Positions 54,911 through 64,000 of a stretch of DNA of 64,000 nt are shown here, piece by piece. The notes beneath the pieces were generated by a model, which made no database searches, was not told where the DNA came from, and saw only the letters and a list, made by a program, of their open reading frames with translations. The position numbers and the translations under genes are program-made. Position 1 is the first letter of the stretch, and each line of letters opens with the position of its first letter. Location of the stretch: contig NZ_JAHXMY010000002.1 of assembly GCF_023149035.1 (NCBI RefSeq), positions 992,001 through 1,056,000 on the forward strand, in the 5' to 3' direction. The stretch comes from Microbacterium sp. EYE_78 (GTDB lineage: Bacteria > Actinomycetota > Actinomycetes > Actinomycetales > Microbacteriaceae).

Positions 54911-55471
54911 TCAGTTCACGCGGCCGAGGTAGTCCCCGGTGCGCGTGTCGACCTTGACCTTCGTGCCCTGCTCGACGAAGAGCGGCACCTGGATCTCGTA
55001 GCCGGTCTCCAGCGTCGCGGACTTCGTCCCCGCCGACGAGCGGTCACCCTGCAGGCCCGGCTCGGTGTAGGTGATCTCGAGCACGACCGAGGCGGGCATC
55101 TCGACGTACAGCGGGTTGCCGTTGTTCAGGGCGATCTGGACCTGCTGGTTCTCGAGCAGGTAGTTGGCCGCGTCGCCGACGACCGTAGCGGAGACGCTCA
55201 GCTGGTCGTAGTCGGCGACGTCCATGAAGACGTAGCTGTCGCCGTCGTTGTAGAGGTAGGTGAAGTCGCGGCGGTCGACGTTCTCGATCTCGATCTTCGC
55301 GCCGGCGTTGTAGGTGCGGTCGACGACCTTGCCCGAGACGACGTTCTTGAGCTTGGTGCGCACGAATGCGCCGCCCTTGCCGGGCTTGACGTGCTGGAAC
55401 TCCACGACGTTCCAGAGCTGCCCGTCGATCGACAGGACGACGCCGTTCTTGATGTCTGCGGTGGATGCCAT
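54911..55471 (-). CDS. efp: Elongation factor P
   Basis: 186 residues, three beta-barrel domains. It relieves ribosome stalling at polyproline. Domain I has [14 protein letters not shown] and the modifiable loop KPGKGGAF (Lys at about residue 32); domain III ends [11 protein letters not shown]. The loop lacks the extra residues of EpmA-dependent forms, as usual in actinobacteria. A TAGAAT box about 54 nt upstream can drive efp-nusB. Confidence 0.97.
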   Translation of the reverse strand: MASTADIKNGVVLSIDGQLWNVVEFQHVKPGKGGAFVRTKLKNVVSGKVVDRTYNAGAKIEIENVDRRDFTYLYNDGDSYVFMDVADYDQLSVSATVVGDAANYLLENQQVQIALNNGNPLYVEMPASVVLEITYTEPGLQGDRSSAGTKSATLETGYEIQVPLFVEQGTKVKVDTRTGDYLGRVN

Positions 55472-55524
55472 GAGAGGTCGGGTTTCCGTTCGGTGGAGTT
55501 CGCGGCCGGAGCGGCCGAGGATCG

Positions 55525-55530
55525 ATTCTA
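55525..55530 (-). promoter_or_regulatory. Probable efp-nusB -10 box (TAGAAT)
   Basis: TAGAAT is near consensus TATAAT-like; the leader to the efp ATG at 55471 would be about 47 nt. Confidence 0.45.
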
Positions 55531-55562
55531 CGGGATGCCGGGGCATCCGCCCTTGGCGGGGG

Positions 55563-56009
55563 TCAGGTCCCGATCGTGTCGAGCAGCAGGCGGACCGCCT
55601 CGGCGTAGCCCGCGACCCCCTTGCCTGTGACGTGCACGACGGCGACGTCGGTGACGTAGGAGTGGTGCCGAAAGGATTCGCGCGCGTACACGTCGGAGAT
55701 GTGGACCTCGGCCACCGGAAGGGCGACGCCGGTGAGGGCGTCGCGGAGGACCACCGAGGTGTGGGAGAGGCCGCCGGGGTTGATGACGATGCCGACGCAA
55801 TCCGTCCGTGCCTCGTGGATCGCATCGATCAGGACACCCTCGTGATTGCTCTGCACCGCGCGGACCTCGACGCCGGATTCCGCCGCGGTCCGCTCGACCA
55901 ACGAGACCACATCGGCCAGGGTGTCGTGTCCGTACACGTCCGGCTCGCGGATGCCGAGCAGGTTCAGGTTCGGGCCGTTGACCAGGAGCAGGCGGCGGGG
56001 TGTGGGCAC
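55563..56009 (-). CDS. aroQ: 3-dehydroquinate dehydratase, type II
   Basis: 148 residues. Motifs: [20 protein letters not shown] (catalytic loop with Tyr; first 20 only), [33 protein letters not shown] and VEVHIS-like [19 protein letters not shown] with the catalytic His. It dehydrates dehydroquinate in the shikimate pathway. The GTG start sits 6 nt after a TAGGGT box overlapping the stop of the upstream GNAT gene, so it may be leaderless. Confidence 0.96.
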   Translation of the reverse strand: MPTPRRLLLVNGPNLNLLGIREPDVYGHDTLADVVSLVERTAAESGVEVRAVQSNHEGVLIDAIHEARTDCVGIVINPGGLSHTSVVLRDALTGVALPVAEVHISDVYARESFRHHSYVTDVAVVHVTGKGVAGYAEAVRLLLDTIGT

Positions 56010-56015
56010 CTGAGC

Positions 56016-56021
56016 ACCCTA
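56016..56021 (-). promoter_or_regulatory. -10 box (TAGGGT), leaderless aroQ
   Basis: TAGGGT overlaps the TAG stop of the GNAT gene; 6 nt, then the aroQ GTG at 56009. Confidence 0.45.
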
Positions 56022-56582
56022 CCCGGCCGCCCGGATCATCTGGATCTCCGAGCCGCTCACCGTCTCGAGGACGAGACCGGTCGGCTCGAAGCCGAGCTTG
56101 CGATAGGCGGCCTGCGCCCTGAGGTTCTCGGCATGGACGTCGAGCGTGAGTCCGACCGCACCGACCGCCCCGCGCGCCCAGGCATCGGCTGCCGCGACGA
56201 GCTCACCGAGGATGCCGGCGCCCCGGTTCGCGGCATCCACGAAGACGCCCACCAGGTCGGCTTGGGACATAGGCACCACCCGGCCGAGGGTGTCGCGCTC
56301 CCCCGCGCTCCGGACGAGCACCGTCGCGGTGCCGATCCAGCGGCCGTCCGCCTCCGCGATGAATTGTGCGGCGTTCTCCCCCAGCGCCGCGTCGGCCGTG
56401 CGGGACTGCCAGAACGCGTCCTCGCGCGCGATCTCGTCCTCGAGGGAGGCGAGGAACGCGATGGATGCCGCGGGGTCGCTCACCGCGCGGATGCGCAGCT
56501 CCCGCACCTCGCGCCATTCGTGGAGGCGGACCCGCCGGATGCTGACACGGTGACCCGGCGAGTCGACCGGGCCGTCGTTCAC
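56019..56582 (-). CDS. GNAT-family N-acetyltransferase in the aro operon
   Basis: 187 residues; GNAT core with IRRVRLHEWREVRELRIRA (first strand-helix), GTATVLVRSAG, LVGVFVDAANRGAGILGELV (acetyl-CoA loop) and AENLRAQAAYRKLGFEPTG. Substrate unknown. The GTG start overlaps the aroB stop (GTGA), so it is translated with the shikimate genes although it has no known part in that pathway. Confidence 0.85.
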   Translation of the reverse strand: MNDGPVDSPGHRVSIRRVRLHEWREVRELRIRAVSDPAASIAFLASLEDEIAREDAFWQSRTADAALGENAAQFIAEADGRWIGTATVLVRSAGERDTLGRVVPMSQADLVGVFVDAANRGAGILGELVAAADAWARGAVGAVGLTLDVHAENLRAQAAYRKLGFEPTGLVLETVSGSEIQMIRAAG

Positions 56583-57658
56583 CCGGCGATCTCCTGGTAC
56601 GCCGCGAACAGCAGCGACTCGTCGGGCGCCTGCATCACCGTCGGCTTGCCGATCGCGTCGAGCACGATGAAGCGGAGCATGCCCGCACGCGCTTTCTTGT
56701 CGCGCTGCATCACGCCGAGCAGGTGCTGCCACCCGTCCATCCGGTAGCTCGTCGGGAGACCGAGCAGGTCGAGGATCCGACGGTGCCGCGCGACGTCGTC
56801 GTCCGACAGGCGACCCGCCAGTCGCGAGAGCTCGGCGGCGTACATCATGCCGATCGAGATCGCCGCCCCGTGGCGCCAGCGGTAGCGCTCGGCGTGCTCG
56901 ATGGCGTGCCCCAGGGTGTGCCCGTAGTTGAGCACTTCGCGCAGTCCCGCCTCGCGGAAGTCCTCGCTCACCACCCGAGCCTTCATCTCGATGGCGAGCT
57001 CGATGCAGCGACGGAACTCGTCGCTGGCGGGGTCCACGGCGGCCTCGGGGTCGCGCTCGACGATGTCGAGGATCTCGGGGAACCAGATGAACCCTGCTTT
57101 GACGACCTCGGCGAAGCCCGCCACGATCTCGTTCCGCGGCAGGGTGTCGAGGACGTCGAGGTCGCAGATCACCGAGCGCGGCGCCCAGAACGCGCCCACG
57201 AGGTTCTTGCCCTCGGCGGTGTTGACACCCGTCTTGCCGCCGACCGCGGCATCCACCATCCCGAGCACCGTCGTCGGCACCTGGACGACCTGCACCCCGC
57301 GCAGCCAGGATGCCGCGACGAAGCCGGCCAGGTCGGTCACGGCGCCGCCGCCGAAGCCGATGACGGCGTCGGTGCGGGTGAAGTCGGCCTGCCCCATCAC
57401 CTGCCAGCAGAACGCCGCGACCTCGATGCGCTTGCCGTCCTCGGCGTCGGGGACCTCGGCGGTCAGGACCTCGAGGGTGCCGTCCTCCAGCAGCTGCTCC
57501 CGCAGCGCCGCCGCCTTCGCGCCCAGCCGCGGCGTGTGGACGACGAGGACCTTCTTCACCGTCGGGGCGAGGTGCTCGCGGATCCCGGCGAGCAACCCTC
57601 GACCCACGTGGATGTCGTACGGGGTGGTACCGGTGACGCTGATGGTCGAGGAGGTCAT
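56579..57658 (-). CDS. aroB: 3-dehydroquinate synthase
   Basis: 359 residues; NAD- and zinc-dependent cyclisation of DAHP. NAD site IGFGGGAVTDLAGFVAASW (in parts GFGGGAVTDLAGF), PTTVLGMVDAAVGGKTGVN, and zinc His residues in REVLNYGHTLGHAIEH. Start overlaps aroK stop by 4 nt. Confidence 0.97.
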   Translation of the reverse strand: MTSSTISVTGTTPYDIHVGRGLLAGIREHLAPTVKKVLVVHTPRLGAKAAALREQLLEDGTLEVLTAEVPDAEDGKRIEVAAFCWQVMGQADFTRTDAVIGFGGGAVTDLAGFVAASWLRGVQVVQVPTTVLGMVDAAVGGKTGVNTAEGKNLVGAFWAPRSVICDLDVLDTLPRNEIVAGFAEVVKAGFIWFPEILDIVERDPEAAVDPASDEFRRCIELAIEMKARVVSEDFREAGLREVLNYGHTLGHAIEHAERYRWRHGAAISIGMMYAAELSRLAGRLSDDDVARHRRILDLLGLPTSYRMDGWQHLLGVMQRDKKARAGMLRFIVLDAIGKPTVMQAPDESLLFAAYQEIAG

Positions 57659-58200
57659 GCGCTGCCTTCGGTTGAGGATGCCGGGAGTTCGGCCCAGTCG
57701 ACGATCGCCGTGACGACGTGGTCGAGGGGGCCGGAGGAGGTGTCGAACGTCGCGTCTGCGACGGCGTCGTAGATCGGGCGTCGCTCGGCGTAGATGCGCT
57801 CCCAACGTGCGAGCGGCGTCTCATCGTCCGCTCCCAGGAGGGGCCGCTTCGCGCCGTCGCCGATGCGCCGCGCGACGACGCGCGGCGACACCGTGAGCAG
57901 GGCCACGCGGTGGGCGCGCAGTCGCTCGCGAGTGGACTCGTCGAGCACTGCTCCCCCGCCGAGCGCCACGACGCCGCCGCCGTCCAGCGCGGCGGCGACC
58001 GCCTCGCGCTCGAGCCGTCGGAAGTGGGGCTCGCCGTGCGCCTGGAACAGCTCGGCGATCGAGCCGTGGGCGCGGACGATCACGGCGTCCGTGTCGGTGA
58101 AGGTTCGATCGAGTCGCTTCGCGACCCGCTTGCCGATGCTCGTCTTCCCGGCCCCCATCGGACCGATGAGCACGAGTGCGCGCGGATCAGGCGAGGTCAT
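57655..58200 (-). CDS. aroK: Shikimate kinase
   Basis: 181 residues. P-loop [21 protein letters not shown] (shikimate Asp), FRRLEREAV (Arg), [10 protein letters not shown] and the lid region KRPLLG. Converts shikimate to shikimate-3-phosphate. The ATG lies within the last codons of aroC (14-nt overlap), and its end overlaps aroB by 4 nt. Confidence 0.97.
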   Translation of the reverse strand: MTSPDPRALVLIGPMGAGKTSIGKRVAKRLDRTFTDTDAVIVRAHGSIAELFQAHGEPHFRRLEREAVAAALDGGGVVALGGGAVLDESTRERLRAHRVALLTVSPRVVARRIGDGAKRPLLGADDETPLARWERIYAERRPIYDAVADATFDTSSGPLDHVVTAIVDWAELPASSTEGSA

Positions 58201-59413
58201 GCTCGAGCAGAGCCGCCTCCGACGCGGGCGTCGTCTTGAGCGCCTCCGGGATGGCGGCGAGGTACGACTCGAGGTTGCGGCGGGTCTCGCGGATGCTGTC
58301 GCCGCCGAACTTCTCGAGCACGGCGTCGGCGAGCACGATGGCGACCATCGCCTCCGCCACGACACCCGCGGCCGGCACGGCGCACACGTCGGACCGCTGG
58401 TGGTGCGCTGCCGCGGTGTCGCCCGTCGCGACGTCGACCGTGCGGAGCGCGCGGGGCACCGTCGCGATGGGCTTCATGCCGGCGCGGACGCGGAGCACGG
58501 TCCCGGTCGACATGCCGCCCTCGGTGCCGCCGGCGCGGTCGGACGCGCGGCTGATGCCGTCGTCGGTCACGAAGAGCTCGTCGTGGGCTGCGGATCCGCG
58601 GCGACGCGTGGTCTCGAAGCCGTCGCCGACCTCGACGCCCTTGATCGCCTGGACGCTCATGAGCGCCTGCGCGAGCTTGCCGTCGAGGCGGCGGTCCCAG
58701 TGCACGTGCGAACCGACGCCGGGCGGAAGGCCGTAGGCGAGCACCTCGACGATGCCGCCGAGGGTGTCGCCGTCCTTCTTCGCCGCGTCGACCTCGGCGA
58801 CCATGCGCTCCGAGGTCGCAGCGTCGAAGCACCGCAGCGGATCCGCGTCGAGGGCGTCGACGTCGTCGGGGGTCGGCAGCGGGCTCCCCTCGGGTGCCTG
58901 CACCGGTCCGATCGAGAGCGTGTGGCTCACGAGACGGATGCCGAGCTCCGACAGGAACGACCGCGCGATCGCGCCGAGCGCGACGCGTGCCGCGGTCTCG
59001 CGGGCGCTGGCCCGTTCGAGGATGGGGCGGGCCTCGTCGAAGTCGTATTTCTGCATGCCGACGAGGTCGGCGTGACCGGGACGCGGCCGCGTGAGGGCGG
59101 CGCCGCGCCCGCGCGAGCGGTCGCTGAGCTCGGTGGGCTCGGGGTTCATGACCTCGATCCACTTCGGCCATTCGGTGTTGCCGATCCGCAGCGCGATCGG
59201 GCTCCCGAGCGAAAGGCCGTGACGGACACCGCCCGACAGCGTCAGTTCGTCCTCCTCGAACTTCATCCGCGACCCGCGCCCGTAGCCGAGCTTGCGGCGA
59301 GCGAGGTCGGCGCGGATGGCGTCGAGGGAGACGGGGACGCCGGAGGGCAGACCCTCCATGACGGCGACGAGTTCGGGGCCGTGGGATTCGCCGGCCGTGA
59401 GCACGCGGAGCAT
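58187..59413 (-). CDS. aroC: Chorismate synthase
   Basis: 408 residues; FMN-dependent elimination giving chorismate. Signatures: [20 protein letters not shown] (residue 2-21, cited in part GESHGPEL), [45 protein letters not shown] and [10 protein letters not shown]. Complete. It follows aroE by 4 nt. Confidence 0.98.
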   Translation of the reverse strand: MLRVLTAGESHGPELVAVMEGLPSGVPVSLDAIRADLARRKLGYGRGSRMKFEEDELTLSGGVRHGLSLGSPIALRIGNTEWPKWIEVMNPEPTELSDRSRGRGAALTRPRPGHADLVGMQKYDFDEARPILERASARETAARVALGAIARSFLSELGIRLVSHTLSIGPVQAPEGSPLPTPDDVDALDADPLRCFDAATSERMVAEVDAAKKDGDTLGGIVEVLAYGLPPGVGSHVHWDRRLDGKLAQALMSVQAIKGVEVGDGFETTRRRGSAAHDELFVTDDGISRASDRAGGTEGGMSTGTVLRVRAGMKPIATVPRALRTVDVATGDTAAAHHQRSDVCAVPAAGVVAEAMVAIVLADAVLEKFGGDSIRETRRNLESYLAAIPEALKTTPASEAALLEHDLA

Positions 59414-59417
59414 TGCT

Positions 59418-60251
59418 CTAGTCTCCCACGAGCGCGCGGCGCATGACGGCCACGACCTCGGTCTCGCGCGGCAGCGGCTCGATCACATCGCCGGTCGCGA
59501 AGGCGCGGATCTGCAGGACGGCCTGATGGAGGAGCATGGCGGCGCCGTTCTGCGCCGGCAGCCCCGCGCGCTCCCACGCCCTGGAGAGGTCGGTCGGCCA
59601 GTGACCGTACACGACGTCCAGGAGGGGGCCGCCGGCATCCGCCAGCGCGTCCGCGGCCGCCTCAGGAAGGTTCGCGCCACCGGGCAGGGTCGCGATCGTG
59701 ACGTCCTGCGGCTCCGGATCGACCTCGGCGAAGCCCGCCGCCGTGACGTGCACACCGAGCGACGCTCCCAGGGCGATGAGCGGGTCGACGGCAGCGGCTC
59801 TGCGCGCGACCACCTCGACGCGGTCCCCTCCGAGCTCGCTCAGCGCCACGAGCGCGGATGCCGCGGTCGCACCGGCGCCCACGATGCGGGCCCGGGCGAC
59901 GGCGGTCACCCCCTGCTCGCCGAGGGCCGCGACGATGCCGCCGACGTCGGTGTTGAAGGCACGCCAGCCGCCGGCGGACCGGACCAGGGTGTTGGCGGCT
60001 CCCGTCAGGACGGCACGGTCGTCCCGCCGGGATGCCGCCTCCCACGCGACGCGCTTGAGCGGCATCGTGAGCGACAGTCCGCGGTACTCGGCGCCCAGCG
60101 ACGCGAGCTGCGCTGCGAAGGCGGCCTCGTCCACGCGTCGACGGTCGTAGCGCCAGCCCCAACCCAGCACCGCGTAGGCGGCGCGATGCATGACGGGCGA
60201 CAGGCTGTGGTCGATCGGGTCGCCCCACACCTCCAGGGCGGTCGCCGGCAT
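59418..60251 (-). CDS. aroE: Shikimate dehydrogenase
   Basis: 277 residues. Shikimate site [18 protein letters not shown] and LTMPLKR (catalytic Lys), [15 protein letters not shown] (Asp), NADP region [16 protein letters not shown] with GAGATA in place of GAGGAA, then the C-terminal [15 protein letters not shown]. Reduces 3-dehydroshikimate. Clear GGAGG upstream. It lies 3 nt after the mltG stop. Confidence 0.95.
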   Translation of the reverse strand: MPATALEVWGDPIDHSLSPVMHRAAYAVLGWGWRYDRRRVDEAAFAAQLASLGAEYRGLSLTMPLKRVAWEAASRRDDRAVLTGAANTLVRSAGGWRAFNTDVGGIVAALGEQGVTAVARARIVGAGATAASALVALSELGGDRVEVVARRAAAVDPLIALGASLGVHVTAAGFAEVDPEPQDVTIATLPGGANLPEAAADALADAGGPLLDVVYGHWPTDLSRAWERAGLPAQNGAAMLLHQAVLQIRAFATGDVIEPLPRETEVVAVMRRALVGD

Positions 60252-60254
60252 CGG

Positions 60255-61661
60255 TCAGCAGCCTCCATCGGGGTTGTCACGGCACCACTGCTGGTACTTC
60301 GCCACTTCCTGCTCGTGCTGGGCGAAGGTGTCGGTGAAGACCGTCTCGCCGGTGTCGAGGTTCACCGTGACGAAGTACTGCCATGAGCCGTCGACCGGGT
60401 TCATGGCGGCGTCGATAGCGGTGTCGCCAGGGTTCGCGATCGGGCCCGCGGGCAAGCCCGGGTGCACGTACGTGTTCCAGAGGTTCTCGTCGTTCAGCTC
60501 TTCGTCGTTGGAGCTGGTGCCGCCCTCGCGCTCATCGAAGAAGTACTGCGCGGTCGAATCCATCTGCAGAAGCCCGCCGGTCTCGCTGATCTCCGGGTCC
60601 ATGCGGTTCTGGATGACGCGGGAGACCTTGTAGAAGTCGTCCTCGTAGCGCGCCTCCTTCTCGATGATCGACGCGATCGTGAGGATCTCCTCGCGCCGCT
60701 CCGTGGGCACGCCGGCGTTGTCGAGCGCCTCGACGGTGCGATCGACCATCCGCTGAATGACCTGCTGGGCGGTCACGCCGGGGTCGAACGTGTAGGTGGC
60801 CGGGAACAGCCACCCCTCCAGGCTGTCCTGCTCTACCCCATACGCGCTCGGGTCCTGCACGGCAGCGCGCACCTCGTCCTCGGGCAGTCCGACGCCTTCC
60901 GCGATCCGCGGGATCGACTGGGCGACGGTGAGGCCCTCGCGCAGCTGCGCGGTCGACTCGAGCTTGTTCTCCGCGTTCGTGAGCGCCTCATAGGCGGCCT
61001 CGGACGTCATCTTCTGCTGCAGCTGGAAGACGCCGGGGATGAACGCGGGCTGCTGCCCCGTCGAGATGAGGTAGTCGTACAGTGCGCCTGAGGTCTTGAT
61101 CACCCCTGCGTCGAACAGCGTCTTCGAGACGTCGGCTCCGGTGTCGCCGTCGAGGACGGTGACCGTCGCCTCCCCCTCCGCGAGCCCGGGCTCGAAGTCC
61201 TTCGGCTCCTCCCACCCCATGACGGCGCGGATCTGGTCCTCGTAGGTGTTCCAGACCCACAGCCCGCCGGCCGCCACGCCGCCGATCAGGGCGAGGATCA
61301 CGACGAACACGCCCCACGCCGCGGCACGGCTCTTCCGCCGGTCGCGATCGTGACGCGCCGGCGCGCTCGGAGCCGACATCCCGCGCTCCTCGAAGAGGGC
61401 GTCGAGGGGTGCCGTCGACGACGCGGGAACGGATGCCTGGCGACGGGGCGCCTCCGCCGTCCCCTCTCCGCGCGGCGGCGACGACGCGAGGACCGGCTCG
61501 CGTGCCTCGGCCGGCGTGGATCGGGTGGCCTCGTCCGATGGCGCCAGAGCCGGCTCGGTCTGTCGGGCGCGACGCGCGGCACGCCGGGAGGTCGGGGCTT
61601 CGTCCGTCCCGGGAGCGCGCGCTTCGTCGGGCTGATCGCCGCGCAGCGGATAGTCGGGCAT
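60255..61661 (-). CDS. mltG: Endolytic murein transglycosylase MltG
   Basis: 468 residues. A disordered polar N-terminus (about 1-112, rich in Pro, Ala, Arg), one TM segment at about 115-136 (AWGVFVVILALIGGVAAGG), then the extracytoplasmic LysM-like and YceG catalytic domains. The catalytic Glu is in TIASIIEKEARYEDDF, with LQMDSTAQYFF and NTYVHPGLPAGPIANPG following. It cuts nascent glycan chains during wall synthesis. It lies between ruvX and aroE in the conserved order. Confidence 0.96.
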   Translation of the reverse strand: MPDYPLRGDQPDEARAPGTDEAPTSRRAARRARQTEPALAPSDEATRSTPAEAREPVLASSPPRGEGTAEAPRRQASVPASSTAPLDALFEERGMSAPSAPARHDRDRRKSRAAAWGVFVVILALIGGVAAGGLWVWNTYEDQIRAVMGWEEPKDFEPGLAEGEATVTVLDGDTGADVSKTLFDAGVIKTSGALYDYLISTGQQPAFIPGVFQLQQKMTSEAAYEALTNAENKLESTAQLREGLTVAQSIPRIAEGVGLPEDEVRAAVQDPSAYGVEQDSLEGWLFPATYTFDPGVTAQQVIQRMVDRTVEALDNAGVPTERREEILTIASIIEKEARYEDDFYKVSRVIQNRMDPEISETGGLLQMDSTAQYFFDEREGGTSSNDEELNDENLWNTYVHPGLPAGPIANPGDTAIDAAMNPVDGSWQYFVTVNLDTGETVFTDTFAQHEQEVAKYQQWCRDNPDGGC

Positions 61662-61678
61662 CGGGGCTCCTGCGTCTT

Positions 61679-62131
61679 CTACAGCGGCATGCCGGCCGGG
61701 TTACCGGTGCTCTTCTCGACGTCGATCGCCTGCTGGAGGAGGACCACAGCGGCGACCTGGTCGACAATCCTACGAGATGACTTCTGAGAACGCCCGTTGT
61801 CGCGGAGCATGGCGTTCGCGGACACCGTACTGAGGCGCTCGTCGACGAGTCGGACCGGCACCGTGAGGGCGGCGGCCAGTTCGGCGGCGAAGTCCCGCGC
61901 GTCGGCCGTCGAGGACGTCTCGTTGCCGCTCAGGCTGATCGGCAGACCGACGAGGACCTCCATCGCGTCGTACTCCCCGGCCAGCTCGGCGATCCGCGAC
62001 ACCGACGCATCGCCGCGCGGCACGGTCTCGACGGGCACGGCGAGCAGGCCGTCCGGGTCGCAGCGCGCGACGCCGACGCGCGCCTTGCCCACATCGACAC
62101 CGAGTCGGATGCCGCGACGGAATCCGCTCAC
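61679..62131 (-). CDS. ruvX: RuvX/YqgF Holliday-junction resolvase-like protein
   Basis: 150 residues, RNase H fold: GIRLGVDVGKARVGVARCD (first Asp), VLVGLPISLSGNET, and RLVDERLSTVSANAMLRD (Glu), DQVAAVVLLQ (Asp). Thought to act in rRNA 5' processing or recombination. The GTG start overlaps the alaS stop (GTGA). Confidence 0.95.
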   Translation of the reverse strand: MSGFRRGIRLGVDVGKARVGVARCDPDGLLAVPVETVPRGDASVSRIAELAGEYDAMEVLVGLPISLSGNETSSTADARDFAAELAAALTVPVRLVDERLSTVSANAMLRDNGRSQKSSRRIVDQVAAVVLLQQAIDVEKSTGNPAGMPL

Positions 62132-64000
62132 GCGGCCGCGCCTCGCAACGCGTCGACGACGCCCAGCAGCGCGGCGGGCAGCGCCGACGCATCCGTTCCG
62201 CCGCCCTGGGCGACGTCGTCCCTGCCACCGCCGCCACCGCCGAGCGCCGCAGCGGCGCCCTTCGCGAGCGCACCCGCCTTCGCGCCGGCCGAGCGGGCTG
62301 CGTCGTTGGTGGCGACGATCACGACCGGTCGCCCGTTCACCTCTGCGCCGAGCGCGACGACTGCGGCATCCGACCCCAGCCGGTCCCGCACCTGCAGTGC
62401 GAGCGAGCGGAGGTCGTCGGCCGATCCGACGGTGCCGAGCGACTGCGCGACGACCGCGTGCGCGCCCGCCCGCTCGGCCGACCCGGCCAAGGCCGGTACA
62501 CGCTCGCCGAGCGCCTTCGCCTCGAACTGGGCGATCTTCTTCTCGGCCGCCTTCAGGCTCGCCTGGAGTTCGGCGATGCGCGCGGGCAGCTGGTCGCGCG
62601 GGATCTTCAAGCCCGACGTCAGCTGCGACACGATGGCACGCTCGGCAGCGAGCTCGCGGAAGGCGTCCTGGCCGACGAGCGCCTCGACGCGGCGGTTGGA
62701 GGCGCCCACCGACGACTCGCCCACGAGGTTGATGAGGCCCACCTGCGCGCTGGAGGCGACGTGCGTGCCCGCGCAGAGCTCGCGCGACCACGGACCGCCG
62801 ATGTCGACCATGCGCACGGTGTCGCCGTACTTCTCGCCGAACAGGGCCATGGCCCCCGCGGCCTTCGCGTCGTCGAGGGACATCACGCGGGTCGTCACCT
62901 CGAGGTCGTCGCGGACCGCGGTGTTGGCGATCTCCTCGATCTCGCTGCGGGTCTCGGGCGAGAGCGCCTGGCCCCACGAGAAGTCGAACCGGAGGTATCC
63001 GGCCCGGTTGAGCGAGCCCGCTTGCGTTGCACTCCTGCCGAGCGTGTCGCGGAGGGCCGCGTGCACGAGGTGGGTGGCCGAGTGGGCCTGCGCCGCGGCG
63101 CGGCGGTTCGCGGCATCCACCACCGTCGTCGCGGCGTGACCGACGGCGACCTCACCCGTGGTCACCTCCACCGTGTGGCTGATGAGCCCCGGGACGGGCT
63201 TCTGCACGTCGAGGACCTCGAGCTCGTAGCCGGGACCGACGATGACACCCTTGTCGGCGACCTGCCCGCCGGACTCGGCGTAGAGCGCGGTCTCCGCGGT
63301 GATGACCTCGGCGATCTGGCCCTGCGAGGCGCGGTCGGCGGGTGCGCCGTCGACGAGGATGCCGAGCACGCGCGACTCGGTCTCGAGATCGGTGTACCCC
63401 GTGAAGACCGTCTCGCCGAGGGCTCGGAAGTCGCGGTAGACGCTCGTGTCCGCCAGCTGACCCTTGCGGGAGCGCGCGTCCGCCTTGGCGCGATCGCGCT
63501 GCTCCTTCATGAGGGTGTCGAAGGACGCACGATCCACGCTGAGACCGGCCTCCTCGGCGATCTCGAGCGTGAGGTCGATGGGGAATCCGTACGTGTCGTG
63601 CAGGAGGAACGCCTGCGATCCGCTCAGCGACGTCGACTGTGAGGACTTCGCCGCCTCGATCGAGGTGTCGAGGATCTCGGACCCGCTCGCGAGTGTGCGG
63701 AGGAAGGTCGCCTCCTCGGCAAGCGCGTACTGCGACAGACGCGCGTAGTCCGTCTCGACGATCGGGTAGGCCTCTTTCATCGCGTCGCGGGACACCGCGA
63801 ACAGCTCGGCGAAGGTCGGGCCGTCCACGCCGAGCAGGCGCATCGAGCGGATGGCGCGGCGCATCAGGCGACGCAGGATGTAGCCGCGTCCGTCGTTGGC
63901 GGGGGTGACGCCGTCCGAGAGCAGCATGAGCGAGGAGCGGATGTGGTCGGCCACCACGCGGAAGCGCACGTCGTCGTCGTGGTGCTCGCCGTACCGCTTG
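62128..64000 (-). CDS. alaS: Alanyl-tRNA synthetase, 5' end cut by window
   Basis: About 624 C-terminal codons; the frame continues to the window edge, so the N-terminal catalytic core is mostly outside. Present are the end of the tRNA-recognition helices (GRGYILRRLMRRAIRSM), the editing domain with metal motifs HSATHLVHAAL and CAGTHV, the coiled region and the Gly-rich C-Ala end (GGGGGGRDD). Any internal GTG start such as that near 63969 is not real, since KRYGEHHDDD precedes it in frame. Followed by ruvX with a 4-nt overlap. Confidence 0.97.
   Translation of the reverse strand, partial: KRYGEHHDDDVRFRVVADHIRSSLMLLSDGVTPANDGRGYILRRLMRRAIRSMRLLGVDGPTFAELFAVSRDAMKEAYPIVETDYARLSQYALAEEATFLRTLASGSEILDTSIEAAKSSQSTSLSGSQAFLLHDTYGFPIDLTLEIAEEAGLSVDRASFDTLMKEQRDRAKADARSRKGQLADTSVYRDFRALGETVFTGYTDLETESRVLGILVDGAPADRASQGQIAEVITAETALYAESGGQVADKGVIVGPGYELEVLDVQKPVPGLISHTVEVTTGEVAVGHAATTVVDAANRRAAAQAHSATHLVHAALRDTLGRSATQAGSLNRAGYLRFDFSWGQALSPETRSEIEEIANTAVRDDLEVTTRVMSLDDAKAAGAMALFGEKYGDTVRMVDIGGPWSRELCAGTHVASSAQVGLINLVGESSVGASNRRVEALVGQDAFRELAAERAIVSQLTSGLKIPRDQLPARIAELQASLKAAEKKIAQFEAKALGERVPALAGSAERAGAHAVVAQSLGTVGSADDLRSLALQVRDRLGSDAAVVALGAEVNGRPVVIVATNDAARSAGAKAGALAKGAAAALGGGGGGRDDVAQGGGTDASALPAALLGVVDALRGAAA

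Noticed and set aside
63969..64000. GTG near 63969 as the alaS start
   Set aside because: The frame continues upstream with KRYGEHHDDD, a normal AlaS interior, so the gene is simply cut by the window edge.

Overview
This window is high-GC DNA read as a chromosomal segment of an actinobacterium, most likely family Microbacteriaceae (a Microbacterium-like organism). The basis is the actinobacterial gene content (integration host factor of the mIHF type, a motif-poor PriA, a PdtaR-type ANTAR regulator, HGxxPAAW and DUF6458 small membrane proteins), many -10 boxes of the form TANNNT placed 6-7 nt before a GTG/ATG, and a backbone that resembles the polA-to-his/trp and rpe-to-alaS regions known from mycobacteria. 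I saw no rRNA, CRISPR array, prophage or transposase.

Layout. 1-15 kb is mixed: the end of an aromatic/fatty-acid thiolase, a PaaI-like thioesterase and a PaaR-like TetR with a candidate operator; a tightly overlapped DUF427-TfoX-VOC trio; two MFS transporters; an SGNH hydrolase; a luciferase-like oxidoreductase; a DUF885 metalloprotease-like protein; polA; a second thioesterase; a GNAT; pdtaR; and a tRNA-Leu(CAA). 15-36 kb is almost one minus-strand block, in order of transcription metK-priA-fmt-rsmB-rpe-hisE-hisG-hisF-hisI-(Trp-associated membrane protein)-(HGxxPAAW)-trpC-trpB-trpA-lgt-gltB-gltD-pyk, ending in a strong terminator. 36.5-43.1 kb is a sulfonate-type ABC transporter, acs, metY and a CoA-binding protein, lying between rpoZ and gmk. 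43.2-52.8 kb is the pyrimidine operon pyrR-pyrB-pyrC-(membrane protein)-carA-carB-pyrF-gmk, with a PyrR-binding RNA hairpin at its head. 52.8-54.5 kb holds two plus-strand genes of unknown role, one a DUF559 nuclease-like gene bracketed by two long palindromic repeats. 54.5-64 kb is alaS-ruvX-mltG-aroE-aroC-aroK-aroB-GNAT-aroQ-efp-nusB.

Together the genes cover central amino-acid synthesis (shikimate, His, Trp, Glu, Met/SAM), UMP synthesis, translation start and elongation factors, and replication/repair. Many neighbours overlap by 4 nt (ATGA or GTGA), so translational coupling is the rule.

Points that stand out: a palindrome-flanked DUF559 gene, a single ORF fusing mIHF to guanylate kinase, a PyrR element covering the pyrR ribosome binding site, a clean lack of trpE and of coaBC where relatives carry them, a possible 14-codon leaderless leader ORF coupled to an MFS gene, and a PaaR-type operator.
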